The position numbers and the translations under genes are program-made. DNA of 64,000 nt from CAYHHI01 sp964356335 (GTDB lineage Bacteria; Arandabacterota; Arandabacteria; Arandabacterales; Arandabacteraceae): positions 1 to 64,000 of the forward strand of contig CAYHHI010000002.1 of the NCBI GenBank assembly GCA_964356335.1, written 5' to 3'. The notes below the pieces were generated by a model that was not told the DNA's origin, did no database searches, and was given only the letters and a program-made list of their open reading frames with translations. Shown here piece by piece: positions 1-8,787 of this stretch; within the stretch, counting starts at the first letter, position 1, and every line of letters begins with the position of its first letter.

Positions 1-1
1 G

Positions 2-217
2 CTCTTCATAGAGAAGGGCGATGAGATCATAGGCATCGACGCGAGACCGAGCGACTCGATTGCGCTGGCCTTGAGGACCAAGTCACCCGTGTTCGTCTCA
101 GAGGAACTCTTGAAGGAGCAAGCGGCAGATGAACTGAGCGAGGATGAAAGGGCCGAGGCCCTGAGAAGATACCTTGATGAGATGAATCCCGAGGACTTCG
201 GGAAGTTCCCGCTATAG
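2..217 (+). CDS. Bifunctional nuclease family protein (DUF151), C-terminal part
   Basis: The window opens inside this gene; only the last 71 codons are present, read in frame from base 2 to a TAG at 215-217. The fragment contains the family hallmark IDARPSDSIALALRT followed by a PVFV strand, which is the conserved core of the DUF151 (BFN) domain, and then an acidic, Glu/Asp-rich helical tail of about 35 residues (SEDERAEALRRYLDEMN). Such tails are usual in bacterial members; the family has been reported to have nuclease activity in plants, and bacterial function is poorly defined. A gap of 95 bp separates it from the next gene on the same strand. The identification rests on one strong motif. 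Confidence 0.85.
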   Translation, partial: LFIEKGDEIIGIDARPSDSIALALRTKSPVFVSEELLKEQAADELSEDERAEALRRYLDEMNPEDFGKFPL

Positions 218-312
218 GGGTTTCTTGTGTTGGGAGTGTTCCCGCTTAATTGCGTTCCCTTTTTGGGGTCCTCCGTCGCGTATCTGTCCGCTGCCGAACG
301 GAGCCGGCATAG

Positions 313-834
313 GTGCCTGCCTTGACTGATTGGAAGGAGTTTCTTCACAGGAAACCCCAGATGGGTAAGGAGGTCTTCATCGCGAAGACTGCTTTCCTTG
401 TGGGAGGCATTGAAATCGGCGACCGCGCCAGCATCTGGCCCGGCGTATCCGCGCGCGGCGACGTCAATTGGATCCGCATCGGCAAACGCACCAATGTCCA
501 AGACAACGCTGTCCTCCACGTTAACCATGATACCCCGCTTGACATAGGCAACGATGTCACTGTGGGTCACGGTTGCATCCTTCACGGCTGCATCATAAAG
601 GACCGGTGCCTCATCGGGATGGGCTCTGTGATTCTTGATGGTGCCGTTGTAGGTCCGGACGCCATCATCGGAGCCGGCTCGGTGGTCAAGCAGAACGATG
701 TCGTTACTCCCGGCACGCTCTACCTTGGTGTGCCGGCCAAATACAAGCGGGATCTTACCAGAGAGGAGATAGCTTCTATCCTCGACTCCGCGAAGACCTA
801 TTCGGAGTATGCCCTCGAATACCTGAAATCATAG
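313..834 (+). CDS. Gamma-class carbonic anhydrase family protein (left-handed beta-helix)
   Basis: A 173-residue protein built of hexapeptide repeats (IGDRAS, IGNDVT, IGMGSV, IGAGSV) characteristic of the left-handed beta-helix of gamma carbonic anhydrases and their PaaY/YrdA relatives. The three zinc ligands of the family are present as His69 in AVLHV and His86 and His91 in GHGCILHGC, with the usual Gln63 and the ARGD strand at 47-50. The predicted role is reversible CO2 hydration in the cytoplasm; many homologues are annotated this way without proven activity. The start is a GTG at 313 with a weak ribosome site; an ATG at 361 would remove the first conserved strand and is less likely. The short C-terminal helix (TREEIASILDSA) is normal for the family. 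Confidence 0.9.
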   Translation: MPALTDWKEFLHRKPQMGKEVFIAKTAFLVGGIEIGDRASIWPGVSARGDVNWIRIGKRTNVQDNAVLHVNHDTPLDIGNDVTVGHGCILHGCIIKDRCLIGMGSVILDGAVVGPDAIIGAGSVVKQNDVVTPGTLYLGVPAKYKRDLTREEIASILDSAKTYSEYALEYLKS

Positions 835-863
835 GTCTCGGAACCCTGTGAGACGCTTCCGGC

Positions 864-891
864 ATCGGCGATCCCTCTGATAAGCGCCGAT
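864..891. repeat. Inverted repeat between convergent genes
   Basis: ATCGGCG at 864-870 and CGCCGAT at 885-891 form a perfect 7-bp inverted repeat with a 14-nt loop in the 182-bp gap between the convergent carbonic anhydrase and amidase genes. Its position suggests a shared transcript-end structure, but neither side has a T tract, so it is not a classical intrinsic terminator. Confidence 0.4.
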
Positions 892-1016
892 CGGAGACCA
901 CCAATCAGGAGATCCGGTCAGCCTATGCACAGTGTCTGAGTCCCGAACAGTTCCCACTTCGGCCATGGGCCGTCTCGATTCCAGTCAAGTCTGAATATTG
1001 TGGTACGTTAAGAATG

Positions 1017-3488
1017 TTAGAGGCCCAGGTTGTACTGGATTGAGCCTGTTCTCTCATCGAAAACAATGGAACGTCGCTCGCCGGATCCGGAGAAGATGTC
1101 CGCGGCGTGAGGGCCGTTCTCGATAAGGCGGAGCCTGAATTCGCCGTTATCATCTGTTGTTGTTTCGAACGTGCCGTCGATCACCACAAGGGCGCCTTGA
1201 CTGGGTTTGCCTCCATCGGCAACGCGACCAGAGATTGAGAAGGTTGTTTCTGCGTCGTCACTTATTCCCAAGTACCTCAGGACGCCACACACAATGGCAT
1301 ATGACCTCATCCATACTTGGCAAGGCTCCGAGAGAAGTGCGTCCTGCTCAACAGTAAGAGGAGCAAGAAATGTGACTTTGACTGCGGGGCAGCTGGTCTG
1401 TTGAAGAAGGTATTCGGCATTATCAGATATCGGAGCCTCCCAGCCCAGCGAGGTCTTCATCTCCTGTTGAAGGAATTGAGAAAGTCCTGCACCGCCGAGA
1501 CTTGTTGGGTAGTGGCCTATCGCTACACCTTGGGTGTCACTCGCCGCGTGAGCGATTGACACGAGCAAGGCGGATCGGTGAGATTCAGCCTCAGTCACCC
1601 GTTCTTCTTTGGTTGTGTTACGGTCGGTTTCTCTCGTGAGGTATGTCTTGATGCCGATAGATTCAAGCAAACCCCGGAGTCTCCTGGCAACCGCGAGATT
1701 GAGGGTTGATGCGCTGATCCCCGTAGGGCCGACCCAACCGGTTGCCTCTCCGCCGCCTTCGGCATCCACGGTGACGCAAAGGTCGCGAGCGAGGCCGCGA
1801 TAGAACTGATCAAGGCGGATTGTCGGATACTGTTTGTTGTCGAGCGTCACGTATGCCTTCCTGAAGCCCTGCCTGGTAACTGCCAGGCTACAGGGCGTCT
1901 CCTTGAGGGCGATCACGAAGAAGCCATTTTGATCGGTGATGGCTGAACCCCATGATACGCCCGGTGTTTGTGAGCTGAGTGCTGTCGCTCGGAGCGATGT
2001 ATCTGAATAGGGTGAGGTGTCAGAACCCGGCGTCGTGGCAGAGGCTCCTTGTGCAGTTGAACTGGGGGCAGTCACGGTGGCATCTCTGAGAGGTTTTCCG
2101 TCACTGTCCACAACGAAACCTGAGGCATGACAGGGTGAGACCTGAGATGGGGCGGATGGGCCAACCTTGCCATGCGGCTCGGCACTCTGCCGGGGAGACA
2201 CGCTCGATCGCTGGGCTACTTTGGTCTCACCGGAAAGCCCTGTGCTTGTTTTGACATCCCCACACCTTGCACTGATCTCGTCCACCCCGAATGGAATGTC
2301 TTTCCCGATATACACGGACGCTTCTCCAGATGATGTGGCGGTGCCGAGAGATCCGTTCTTCCACGAGAAGGTGACGGATGTTGAATCGATAACGTGGTTG
2401 CCGTTTCGATCGAGCACGAGGGCAGTGACCTTCTGAGGATAAACGTTACTGGCAACGGGTGGAGCGACGAGGAGGGAGATAATGGCGGGCTCGATGCGAA
2501 CATCGAATTCTGACGCTGCCACGCGGCTCGCATTACCACCATAAGCCCTCGCACTGGCCTGGATGACGTGTTTCCCACCCCTCAGAGGTGCAACAGATGA
2601 AGCCAAGAAGCGATTGAAGACGGTGCGCGTGGAGGCGAGCCTGACGCCATCGAGTCTGATGTCAACAGTCGAAGCATCTACGAGCGTGTCGTCGTCAAAT
2701 AGAACTTCGATCATCGGCACTTCGGTTCTCGCTGCACCTGCCGGTAGGACGCCGGCTATCCGTGGCACCCCCCTCGCAAAATAATCCGTCAGCGCGAGGA
2801 AATACACGGCGGCCTCGAGCCGTTGCTTCTCCGGCAATCTGATCTTGGCTTCGACTTCGGGATTGGTTATGAATGAAGGTTCGCAGAGCACCGAAGGGCA
2901 ATCCGCATTGCGCAGGATGTAGTAGTTGCCTGGAACCAGTTGGTTCTTATCCTCGCCGAGGTTCCTGAGGAGATGCTTGGCGATCGCACGTGCGATGTCC
3001 AGTGATGGGCCATCATCCCCGAGCTTGTAGTAAACCTGTATCTCATTGAAGGTCGCGTCGGCCTTGATGTCAGCGTTGTGATGAAGCGATATGAAAATGT
3101 CAGGGTCAACGTCGTTTGCGATCTTCACTCTCGCCTTGAGATCGTCTCGCAAGCGGAGCGAATCGCCGTCGACGAAATCCCTGTCGGTTTTTCGCGTGAG
3201 GGTGACACTCGCTCCTGCTTCTTCGAGCAGTCCCCATAGATGAAGCGCGACGCCAAGATTGACATCAGCTTCATCGGTGCCGTAGATTCCCCTGGCACCT
3301 CTGAACACGCCGCCGTGGCCCGCATCGATCACGATCTTCTTTCCTTTGAGGGCCGAAAGATCGATACCCTCGAGCGGTTCCCTCAAGCCCTCGTAAAAAC
3401 GTTTTAGGGTAGGGCGTGGGCCGGGCGCACATCCAAGCAAGCAAAGGACCAGAAGCATTGCCATCGTAGTGATCTGCATCTTCACCAA
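1017..3488 (-). CDS. N-acetylmuramoyl-L-alanine amidase lipoprotein with a second, degenerate amidase domain
   Basis: An 823-residue envelope protein. The N-terminus is a lipoprotein signal with lipobox LLGC (Cys20). Residues 49-240 are an Amidase_3 (AmiC-type) zinc amidase: IDAGHGG with His58, Glu73 in TDEADVN, His136 in SLHHNA and the catalytic Glu203 in LCEPSF, so this domain should cleave the peptide stem from MurNAc. Residues 250-420 look like Ig-type beta domains, 450-560 a carboxypeptidase-regulatory-like domain with a Ser/Thr-rich insert, 566-742 a second amidase fold, and 745-823 another beta domain. The second amidase keeps LTRETDR but reads VDAEGGG and SIAHAA, so zinc ligands and catalytic Glu are lost. 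The start is TTG (3488) or GTG (3485) behind AAAGGAG. It is convergent with the carbonic anhydrase and divergent from selA. Confidence 0.9.
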   Translation of the reverse strand: MVKMQITTMAMLLVLCLLGCAPGPRPTLKRFYEGLREPLEGIDLSALKGKKIVIDAGHGGVFRGARGIYGTDEADVNLGVALHLWGLLEEAGASVTLTRKTDRDFVDGDSLRLRDDLKARVKIANDVDPDIFISLHHNADIKADATFNEIQVYYKLGDDGPSLDIARAIAKHLLRNLGEDKNQLVPGNYYILRNADCPSVLCEPSFITNPEVEAKIRLPEKQRLEAAVYFLALTDYFARGVPRIAGVLPAGAARTEVPMIEVLFDDDTLVDASTVDIRLDGVRLASTRTVFNRFLASSVAPLRGGKHVIQASARAYGGNASRVAASEFDVRIEPAIISLLVAPPVASNVYPQKVTALVLDRNGNHVIDSTSVTFSWKNGSLGTATSSGEASVYIGKDIPFGVDEISARCGDVKTSTGLSGETKVAQRSSVSPRQSAEPHGKVGPSAPSQVSPCHASGFVVDSDGKPLRDATVTAPSSTAQGASATTPGSDTSPYSDTSLRATALSSQTPGVSWGSAITDQNGFFVIALKETPCSLAVTRQGFRKAYVTLDNKQYPTIRLDQFYRGLARDLCVTVDAEGGGEATGWVGPTGISASTLNLAVARRLRGLLESIGIKTYLTRETDRNTTKEERVTEAESHRSALLVSIAHAASDTQGVAIGHYPTSLGGAGLSQFLQQEMKTSLGWEAPISDNAEYLLQQTSCPAVKVTFLAPLTVEQDALLSEPCQVWMRSYAIVCGVLRYLGISDDAETTFSISGRVADGGKPSQGALVVIDGTFETTTDDNGEFRLRLIENGPHAADIFSGSGERRSIVFDERTGSIQYNLGL

Positions 3489-3527
3489 AGTAATCTTCTC
3501 CTTTAATACGCAAAGGGTTATAGATTT

Positions 3528-3555
3528 ATTATCAGAATGCTATGCATAAATTCAA
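3528..3555 (-). promoter_or_regulatory. Probable sigma70-type promoter of the amidase gene
   Basis: On the minus strand TTGAAT (complement of 3550-3555) and GATAAT (complement of 3528-3533) are separated by 16 nt in a markedly AT-rich 148-bp gap between the divergent amidase and selA genes. The predicted transcript start would be about 30 nt before the AAAGGAG ribosome site. The opposite strand has only weak candidates for selA (TTGACG 3580-3585 with TAATTT 3603-3608). Confidence 0.5.
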
Positions 3556-3636
3556 CACAATTTATTGAAATCTATTGACTTGACGGATTTGTGATATTTT
3601 GCTAATTTGGCAATAAACTTGGAGGCCGTGGCAAAA

Positions 3637-5055
3637 GTGAAGCAAGGCCCGAATCCTGAGCTTTTGCGGGCGATCCCATCGGTGGAAAGCCTGCTCGAAG
3701 ACCCATTGGTTGTGGGACTCGGGCGTAGCCTGCCACGATGGATTGTGGTAGAAGCTGTGAGAGAAGTGCTTGCGGAAACGAGAAAGGGTATAATGGAGGG
3801 GCGAATTGCCGACGAGCCAAAGACGGACCGCCTGGTTGAGCAGGTTAAGGCAAAGGCGGCCTTGCTTTCTGAGCGTGGAATAAGAAAAGTGATAAATGCG
3901 ACCGGAGTCGTGATTCACACCAATCTGGGAAGATCGATTCTTCCTGAAGCCGCGATTGCGGCGGTAGAGGAAATCGCACGCTCATACTCGAGTCTCGAGT
4001 TTGACTTGGGCGAGGGAGGTAGGACTTCTAGGACGGGCAGGGTCGATGATCTCACTTCAAGGATCGTCGGCTCCGAGTCCGCCTTTGTCGTGAACAATAA
4101 CGCAGGCGCAGTCCTGATCGCTCTCAACACGCTTTCAAACGGGAAGGAAGCGATTGTATCAAGAGGAGAGCTCGTCGAGATCGGTGGTTCGTTTCGGTTG
4201 CCGGACGTGATGGAGCGAAGTGGAGCAAAGATGGTCGAGGTTGGAACCACGAACCGGACACGGCTCGAAGACTACGAGGCCGCAATGACCGGGGAGGCGG
4301 CAGCAATCCTCAAGGTGCACCCCTCCAACTTTGCGATGACGGGATTCGTTGAGTCGCCATCACGCAAGGAACTAGCAGACCTCGCTCACAGGCACGACCT
4401 CATCATGATAGAGGATCTCGGCAGCGGCGCTCTTTTCGATCTCGCGAAGATCGGCATCGCCAAAGAGCCGATGCCTCAGGAATCTATCGCTGACGGAGTT
4501 GATATCGTCACTTTCAGCGGGGACAAATTGCTTGGTGGACCGCAAGCGGGCTTGATCGTGGGCAAGCGTGACCTGATCGAGAAGATGAAGTCAAATCCCC
4601 TGGCCAGAGCTCTGCGCCTTGACAAGATGACGCTTGCGGCTCTTGAAGAAACGCTGCGGCTCTATCTTGAACCGGAGAAGTTGCTCAAGCAAATCCCGAC
4701 CCTGAGCATGCTGGCGTCACCGCTTAACGAGCTCGAACAGCGGGCACGCCGCGCGGCTGACTTTATATCCGCGAGGCTTCGCGGTGCTCTCGACGTCGCT
4801 GTCACAAAGGCGACCTCGCAGGTCGGCGGAGGCTCGCTCCCCATGGCAGACCTCGAAACTTTCGCGGTGACGTTGACGTCGCCCAAACACTCGCCGGATG
4901 AGATCGTGTCCATCTTGAGGGGGTGCGGAGTTCCTATCATTGCAAGAATAGGCGAAGACAAGGTCCATATGGATTTCAGAACTGTCCAGCCCAGTGAAGA
5001 TGATTTGCTTGCCCAGCAGGTCGCCACGGCGTTTGCAGGAGGTGGAACGAGGTAG
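3637..5055 (+). CDS. selA: L-seryl-tRNA(Sec) selenium transferase
   Basis: SelA converts Ser-tRNA(Sec) to Sec-tRNA(Sec) with selenophosphate, using PLP. The protein shows the SelA signature NATGVVIHTNLGRS near its N-terminal third, the glycine-rich substrate loop NNNAGAVLIAL, and the PLP lysine in FSGDKLLGGPQAG. An upstream in-frame TTG at 3607 exists, but a GTG at 3637 sits 11 nt after GGAGG (3621-3625) and gives a 472-residue protein with the PLP lysine at position 297, close to E. coli SelA (463 residues, Lys295); I therefore use 3637. selB, selD and tRNA-Sec are not in the window, and no gene here shows an in-frame UGA. It lies 17 bp upstream of smc and may be cotranscribed with it. Confidence 0.95.
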   Translation: MKQGPNPELLRAIPSVESLLEDPLVVGLGRSLPRWIVVEAVREVLAETRKGIMEGRIADEPKTDRLVEQVKAKAALLSERGIRKVINATGVVIHTNLGRSILPEAAIAAVEEIARSYSSLEFDLGEGGRTSRTGRVDDLTSRIVGSESAFVVNNNAGAVLIALNTLSNGKEAIVSRGELVEIGGSFRLPDVMERSGAKMVEVGTTNRTRLEDYEAAMTGEAAAILKVHPSNFAMTGFVESPSRKELADLAHRHDLIMIEDLGSGALFDLAKIGIAKEPMPQESIADGVDIVTFSGDKLLGGPQAGLIVGKRDLIEKMKSNPLARALRLDKMTLAALEETLRLYLEPEKLLKQIPTLSMLASPLNELEQRARRAADFISARLRGALDVAVTKATSQVGGGSLPMADLETFAVTLTSPKHSPDEIVSILRGCGVPIIARIGEDKVHMDFRTVQPSEDDLLAQQVATAFAGGGTR

Positions 5056-5072
5056 AGAGGAGCTGATTCAAG

Positions 5073-8000
5073 GTGTACGTCAGCAGGATTGAGATGGTCG
5101 GGTTCAAGTCGTTCGTGGAGAAAACCGTGGTCGACCTGGAACCCGGGATTACGTCCGTCGTAGGTCCCAACGGATGCGGCAAGACCAATATCTGTGATGC
5201 AATACGATGGGTTCTGGGCGAGGAAAATGTAAGACTCTTGAGAGGCACACGCGCCGAGGATGTCATCTTTGCGGGAACCGAGCTCCGGAAGTCCACGGGC
5301 TTCGCCGAGGTCTCGCTCACCGTCTCGGACGTCCGCGATGTCCTGCCTGTTGAATACACGGACGTCAAGGTCACCCGCCGTGTATTCAGATCGGGCGACA
5401 GCGATTTCCTGATAAACAACGTTCCTACAAGGCTGAAGGATATCGTCGATCTCTTCCTGGGTACGGGCCTGGGGAGGCGTGCCTACTCCGTGATGGAACG
5501 GGACATGATCGACTGGATACTCGATGACACATCCGGGCAGAGAAGGAAGATCATCGAGGAGGCCGCGGGAATAAGCAAATACAAGGCTCGCCGTAAGGAG
5601 ACCGTGAGCAAGCTTGAACTCACGCAGCGGGATCTTGAGCGCGTCCAGGACTTGATCAGCGAGGTCGAGCGTCGCGTCAGACAGCTTGCACGGCAGGCTG
5701 CCAAGGCGAGACGCTACGAGCGCCTTACCAGCCGCATCAAGCAAGTCGAGACCTACGCTTCGGCGAAAGAATTTGCCGGCATGAAATCGCGGCAGGTCGA
5801 AGTTGAGAAGGAATTGGAAGCGATCGACACCCGGATGGCGGAGAAGGCGAGTCGGATCTCGACGCTTGAAGCCGAGATTGAGAAAACCAAGCTTGCGATA
5901 ATCCAGGTTGAGCGCGATATCAACGAACATGGGAAGCGAATAGCCCAGACTACCCAGGATGCCCAGAAGCTCGAAAATGACAAGGGCGTGCTCGCGGAAC
6001 GCACGCGGGCTATCGATGATAAGACCGCTGAGATCGCAGCGGAAAGAGGTGAGAAGCAGAGCCTGCTCAAGGAGAAGCAAGATCTTCTCGCCGCGAAAAC
6101 CGCTGAGACCGGTGAGGCTGGTCAGAGACTCGAGTCCCTCTCCCAGACCTATCTTGAGCTTCAGGGCGAGTACCAGCGGCTTGATGCGGATCTCAAGACC
6201 CGCCGGGAAGAATCTGTCGCCTCTGCAAGAAAGCGGCTCGAAGACATGAAGCGGACGATGGATGCATCATCTTCGTTGACTGAAATGCGGGCGAAGAAGA
6301 CCCATCTCGGAGAGATGCTTGATAAGTCCCGAGGCAAACGCGAGTGGGTCGCGAACCGCTTGGAGGAGTTGCACAGCGATATTGAACGGATCAAGGCCGA
6401 CCTCGGGAAGGCGGGGACAGATTTTGCAGGTGAGGGTGCCGGGCTTGAAGAACTCACGCGCGTAATCGATGAAGTCAATGATAAGGTTGAGCGGATAAGA
6501 GAGGAGCTCCAGAGACTTGCCGAAGAAGGAGCGAGAGCCTCATCGCGCCATGACGTCTTCAAGGAGCTCGTGGAACGCTACGAAGGCTACGAGATGGGCG
6601 TAAAAGCTCTCATGCAGGGCGAGAGGGTGAGGGAGGGTGTGCAGGGTGTGGTGGGCGACATTGTTAGGTGCACCGAGCCGCGCTACGAGCCGGCACTTGC
6701 GGCGGCGCTTTGCAATGCTCTTCAGTATGTGATAATCGATGGCAAGGATCATGCGATTGATTCGGTGCGCATGCTCAAGGAAGAGAAGAAGGGACCCGCG
6801 ACGCTCCTTATGCTTGATAGTATTCCCGAGCGTGAGGGCCACGGCATGCCGGATGTCGGCGGCGAAGGCATGATCGGGAGGATCGTCGATTACGTGGACT
6901 GTGAACCCAGGTACAGGGTAGTCGTCGATTACCTCCTCAAAGATGTTTTCATTGTCGAGAATCTGGATCGAGCCTTCTCTCTGTCACAGCGGCAGGGTAA
7001 CGGCATTCACGATTTTGTCACCCCGGACGGCGATGCGGTCCTCGGGGGAAGTATCGTGAGGGCCGGTAGCAACGGCGATTCATCGGGTGTTCTGATCGGC
7101 CGGAAGCAGAAGCTCACGGAGATGGCGAGCCACGCGGAAGCCGTAAGGAATCTCTCGAAGGAACAGGAGAAGGCTTTCGCGGAGCTCAGGGCCAGCCTTG
7201 AAGAACTCAAGTGTGAGCGCGAAACCAAGCAGAAGGCGCATGAAGACGCGCGGCGGTCGCTGGCCGAACTCGAGAGGGTACTCGAGAACAGGACATCAGA
7301 AAGCGATTCGCTTGAGAAATCCAGGCTCGAGCTCGACAGCGAGATAGAGAGTCTCACCAAGTCGCTTGAGACGGTCGAGCGGGAGACCGCCAATCTCACT
7401 CGTGATCACGGGCTCGTGCCGATACCGCAGAGCGACCTCTTCGCCAAGATCGAGGATCATGATGAACTCGAGAAACAGGTGACAGGTCTTCAGAAGAGAC
7501 TGGAAGAAACCAATCTCGAGGTGCTGCGGCTTGAGGCCAGCAAGGACTTCGCCCAGGATACCATAGCGCGCCTCAAGGCAGAGACCGAGTCTCTCAATAG
7601 AGGTCTTGCCGATCTTGACGGGCGCGAAAAGGATCTCGCTCGAAAGAAGCAAGAGATCTCTGAGAGCCAGGAGCATCTGGTGGCCGAAATCCATAAGCTC
7701 CTTTCAGTGCTTACCGAAATGGAACGTGTGCGGAACGAGGTCGTGGCGAGCAAGCGAGATCTCGAAGCGGTGGTCGAGGATGCTCGTAGGCAGATGAAGG
7801 CTGTGCAGGGACAGAGGGAGCAGATCCTCGCATTGAAGCAGGCGCTCCAGTCAGAGATTAGCCTGATTGGTGTCAAGGGCGATGCCTTGAAGCGACGGAT
7901 GTTCGAGGAGTTCGAAGTGGACATGGATACCATTGACTTCGAAGCCCTCGAGGCCGTCGAAAACTGCGAAGAGGAACTCTCGAGCCTGAGGAGCTTCCTC

Positions 8001-8636
8001 AGGAATCTCGGGCCCGTGAATCTGGTGGCCTTAGAGGAATACCATGGAGAGAGAGAGCGATACGTATTCCTCAAGACTCAGCGCGACGATCTCACGAAGG
8101 CCCGCGAAAGCCTGGATGAGGCCATCCTCCAAATCAACCGGCGCGCACGGAGCGAGTTCGTTGAAACCTTTGCTAAGGTGAGGCAGGACTTCCGCAAGAA
8201 CTTCCAGACCCTCTTTGTGGGTGGCGACGCGGACCTGAGGCTCCAGGACGAAAATGATCCCCTGGAATCTCCGGTTGAGATCTTCGCTCAGCCAAGCGGC
8301 AAGAAGCTCGAGCACATCTCGCTTCTCTCGGGCGGAGAGAGGGCACTGACAGCGATCGCGTTTATTTTCGCGGTTTACTATACGAAGCCGAGTCCGTTCT
8401 GCCTTCTGGATGAGGTGGATGCCCCACTTGACGATGCGAACGTGACGAGGTTCATAAATCTCTTGAAAGATTTCTCGGCGAAGACCCAGTTCCTGATTGT
8501 GACTCACAACAAGAAGACCATGGAGAGCGCGTCGTGTCTCTATGGCGTAACAATGGAGGAACCAGGGATCTCCCGCATAGTCTCGGTCAAGTTGGAGCGT
8601 ACCAAGGAGAGAGTGCCTGAGGGGTCTGTGGCCTGA
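5073..8636 (+). CDS. smc: Chromosome segregation protein SMC
   Basis: A full-length 1187-residue SMC ATPase. The head halves are at the ends: Walker A GPNGCGKTN at residues 31-39, then DAIRWVLGE; the ABC signature LLSGGERALT near 1084-1093 and Walker B FCLLDEVDAPLDD about 20 residues later. Between them two very long Glu/Lys/Arg-rich coiled coils flank a hinge at roughly 515-680 that begins GVQGVVGDIVRC. SMC dimers with ScpA/ScpB compact and segregate the nucleoid. The start is GTG at 5073, preceded by GAGAGGAG at a normal distance, and the N-terminal MYVSRIEMVGFKSF matches family starts. In many bacteria rnc-smc-ftsY are neighbours; here selA takes the upstream place and ftsY follows after 151 bp. 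Confidence 0.97.
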   Translation: MYVSRIEMVGFKSFVEKTVVDLEPGITSVVGPNGCGKTNICDAIRWVLGEENVRLLRGTRAEDVIFAGTELRKSTGFAEVSLTVSDVRDVLPVEYTDVKVTRRVFRSGDSDFLINNVPTRLKDIVDLFLGTGLGRRAYSVMERDMIDWILDDTSGQRRKIIEEAAGISKYKARRKETVSKLELTQRDLERVQDLISEVERRVRQLARQAAKARRYERLTSRIKQVETYASAKEFAGMKSRQVEVEKELEAIDTRMAEKASRISTLEAEIEKTKLAIIQVERDINEHGKRIAQTTQDAQKLENDKGVLAERTRAIDDKTAEIAAERGEKQSLLKEKQDLLAAKTAETGEAGQRLESLSQTYLELQGEYQRLDADLKTRREESVASARKRLEDMKRTMDASSSLTEMRAKKTHLGEMLDKSRGKREWVANRLEELHSDIERIKADLGKAGTDFAGEGAGLEELTRVIDEVNDKVERIREELQRLAEEGARASSRHDVFKELVERYEGYEMGVKALMQGERVREGVQGVVGDIVRCTEPRYEPALAAALCNALQYVIIDGKDHAIDSVRMLKEEKKGPATLLMLDSIPEREGHGMPDVGGEGMIGRIVDYVDCEPRYRVVVDYLLKDVFIVENLDRAFSLSQRQGNGIHDFVTPDGDAVLGGSIVRAGSNGDSSGVLIGRKQKLTEMASHAEAVRNLSKEQEKAFAELRASLEELKCERETKQKAHEDARRSLAELERVLENRTSESDSLEKSRLELDSEIESLTKSLETVERETANLTRDHGLVPIPQSDLFAKIEDHDELEKQVTGLQKRLEETNLEVLRLEASKDFAQDTIARLKAETESLNRGLADLDGREKDLARKKQEISESQEHLVAEIHKLLSVLTEMERVRNEVVASKRDLEAVVEDARRQMKAVQGQREQILALKQALQSEISLIGVKGDALKRRMFEEFEVDMDTIDFEALEAVENCEEELSSLRSFLRNLGPVNLVALEEYHGERERYVFLKTQRDDLTKARESLDEAILQINRRARSEFVETFAKVRQDFRKNFQTLFVGGDADLRLQDENDPLESPVEIFAQPSGKKLEHISLLSGGERALTAIAFIFAVYYTKPSPFCLLDEVDAPLDDANVTRFINLLKDFSAKTQFLIVTHNKKTMESASCLYGVTMEEPGISRIVSVKLERTKERVPEGSVA

Positions 8637-8787
8637 GCTATAAGATGAGCTCCGAATTGATCGGAGACCTGACTGGGAACCTGATTGGTCAGGAGGACGA
8701 TCTACGGATTGAGCCGGAAGCCGATCGAGTATACTAGATTGAACTCAGTGAACCGATCCGTAACTTGATCTGTAACCTGTTAGGCGT

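Noticed and set aside
864..891. Bidirectional intrinsic terminator between carbonic anhydrase and amidase
   Set aside because: The hairpin is real but neither flank has a T tract, so it is listed only as an inverted repeat.
4662..6080. 472-codon open frame on the minus strand across selA and smc
   Set aside because: It is fully antisense to two well-conserved genes, has no domain-like composition and reflects codon bias of the opposite strand.
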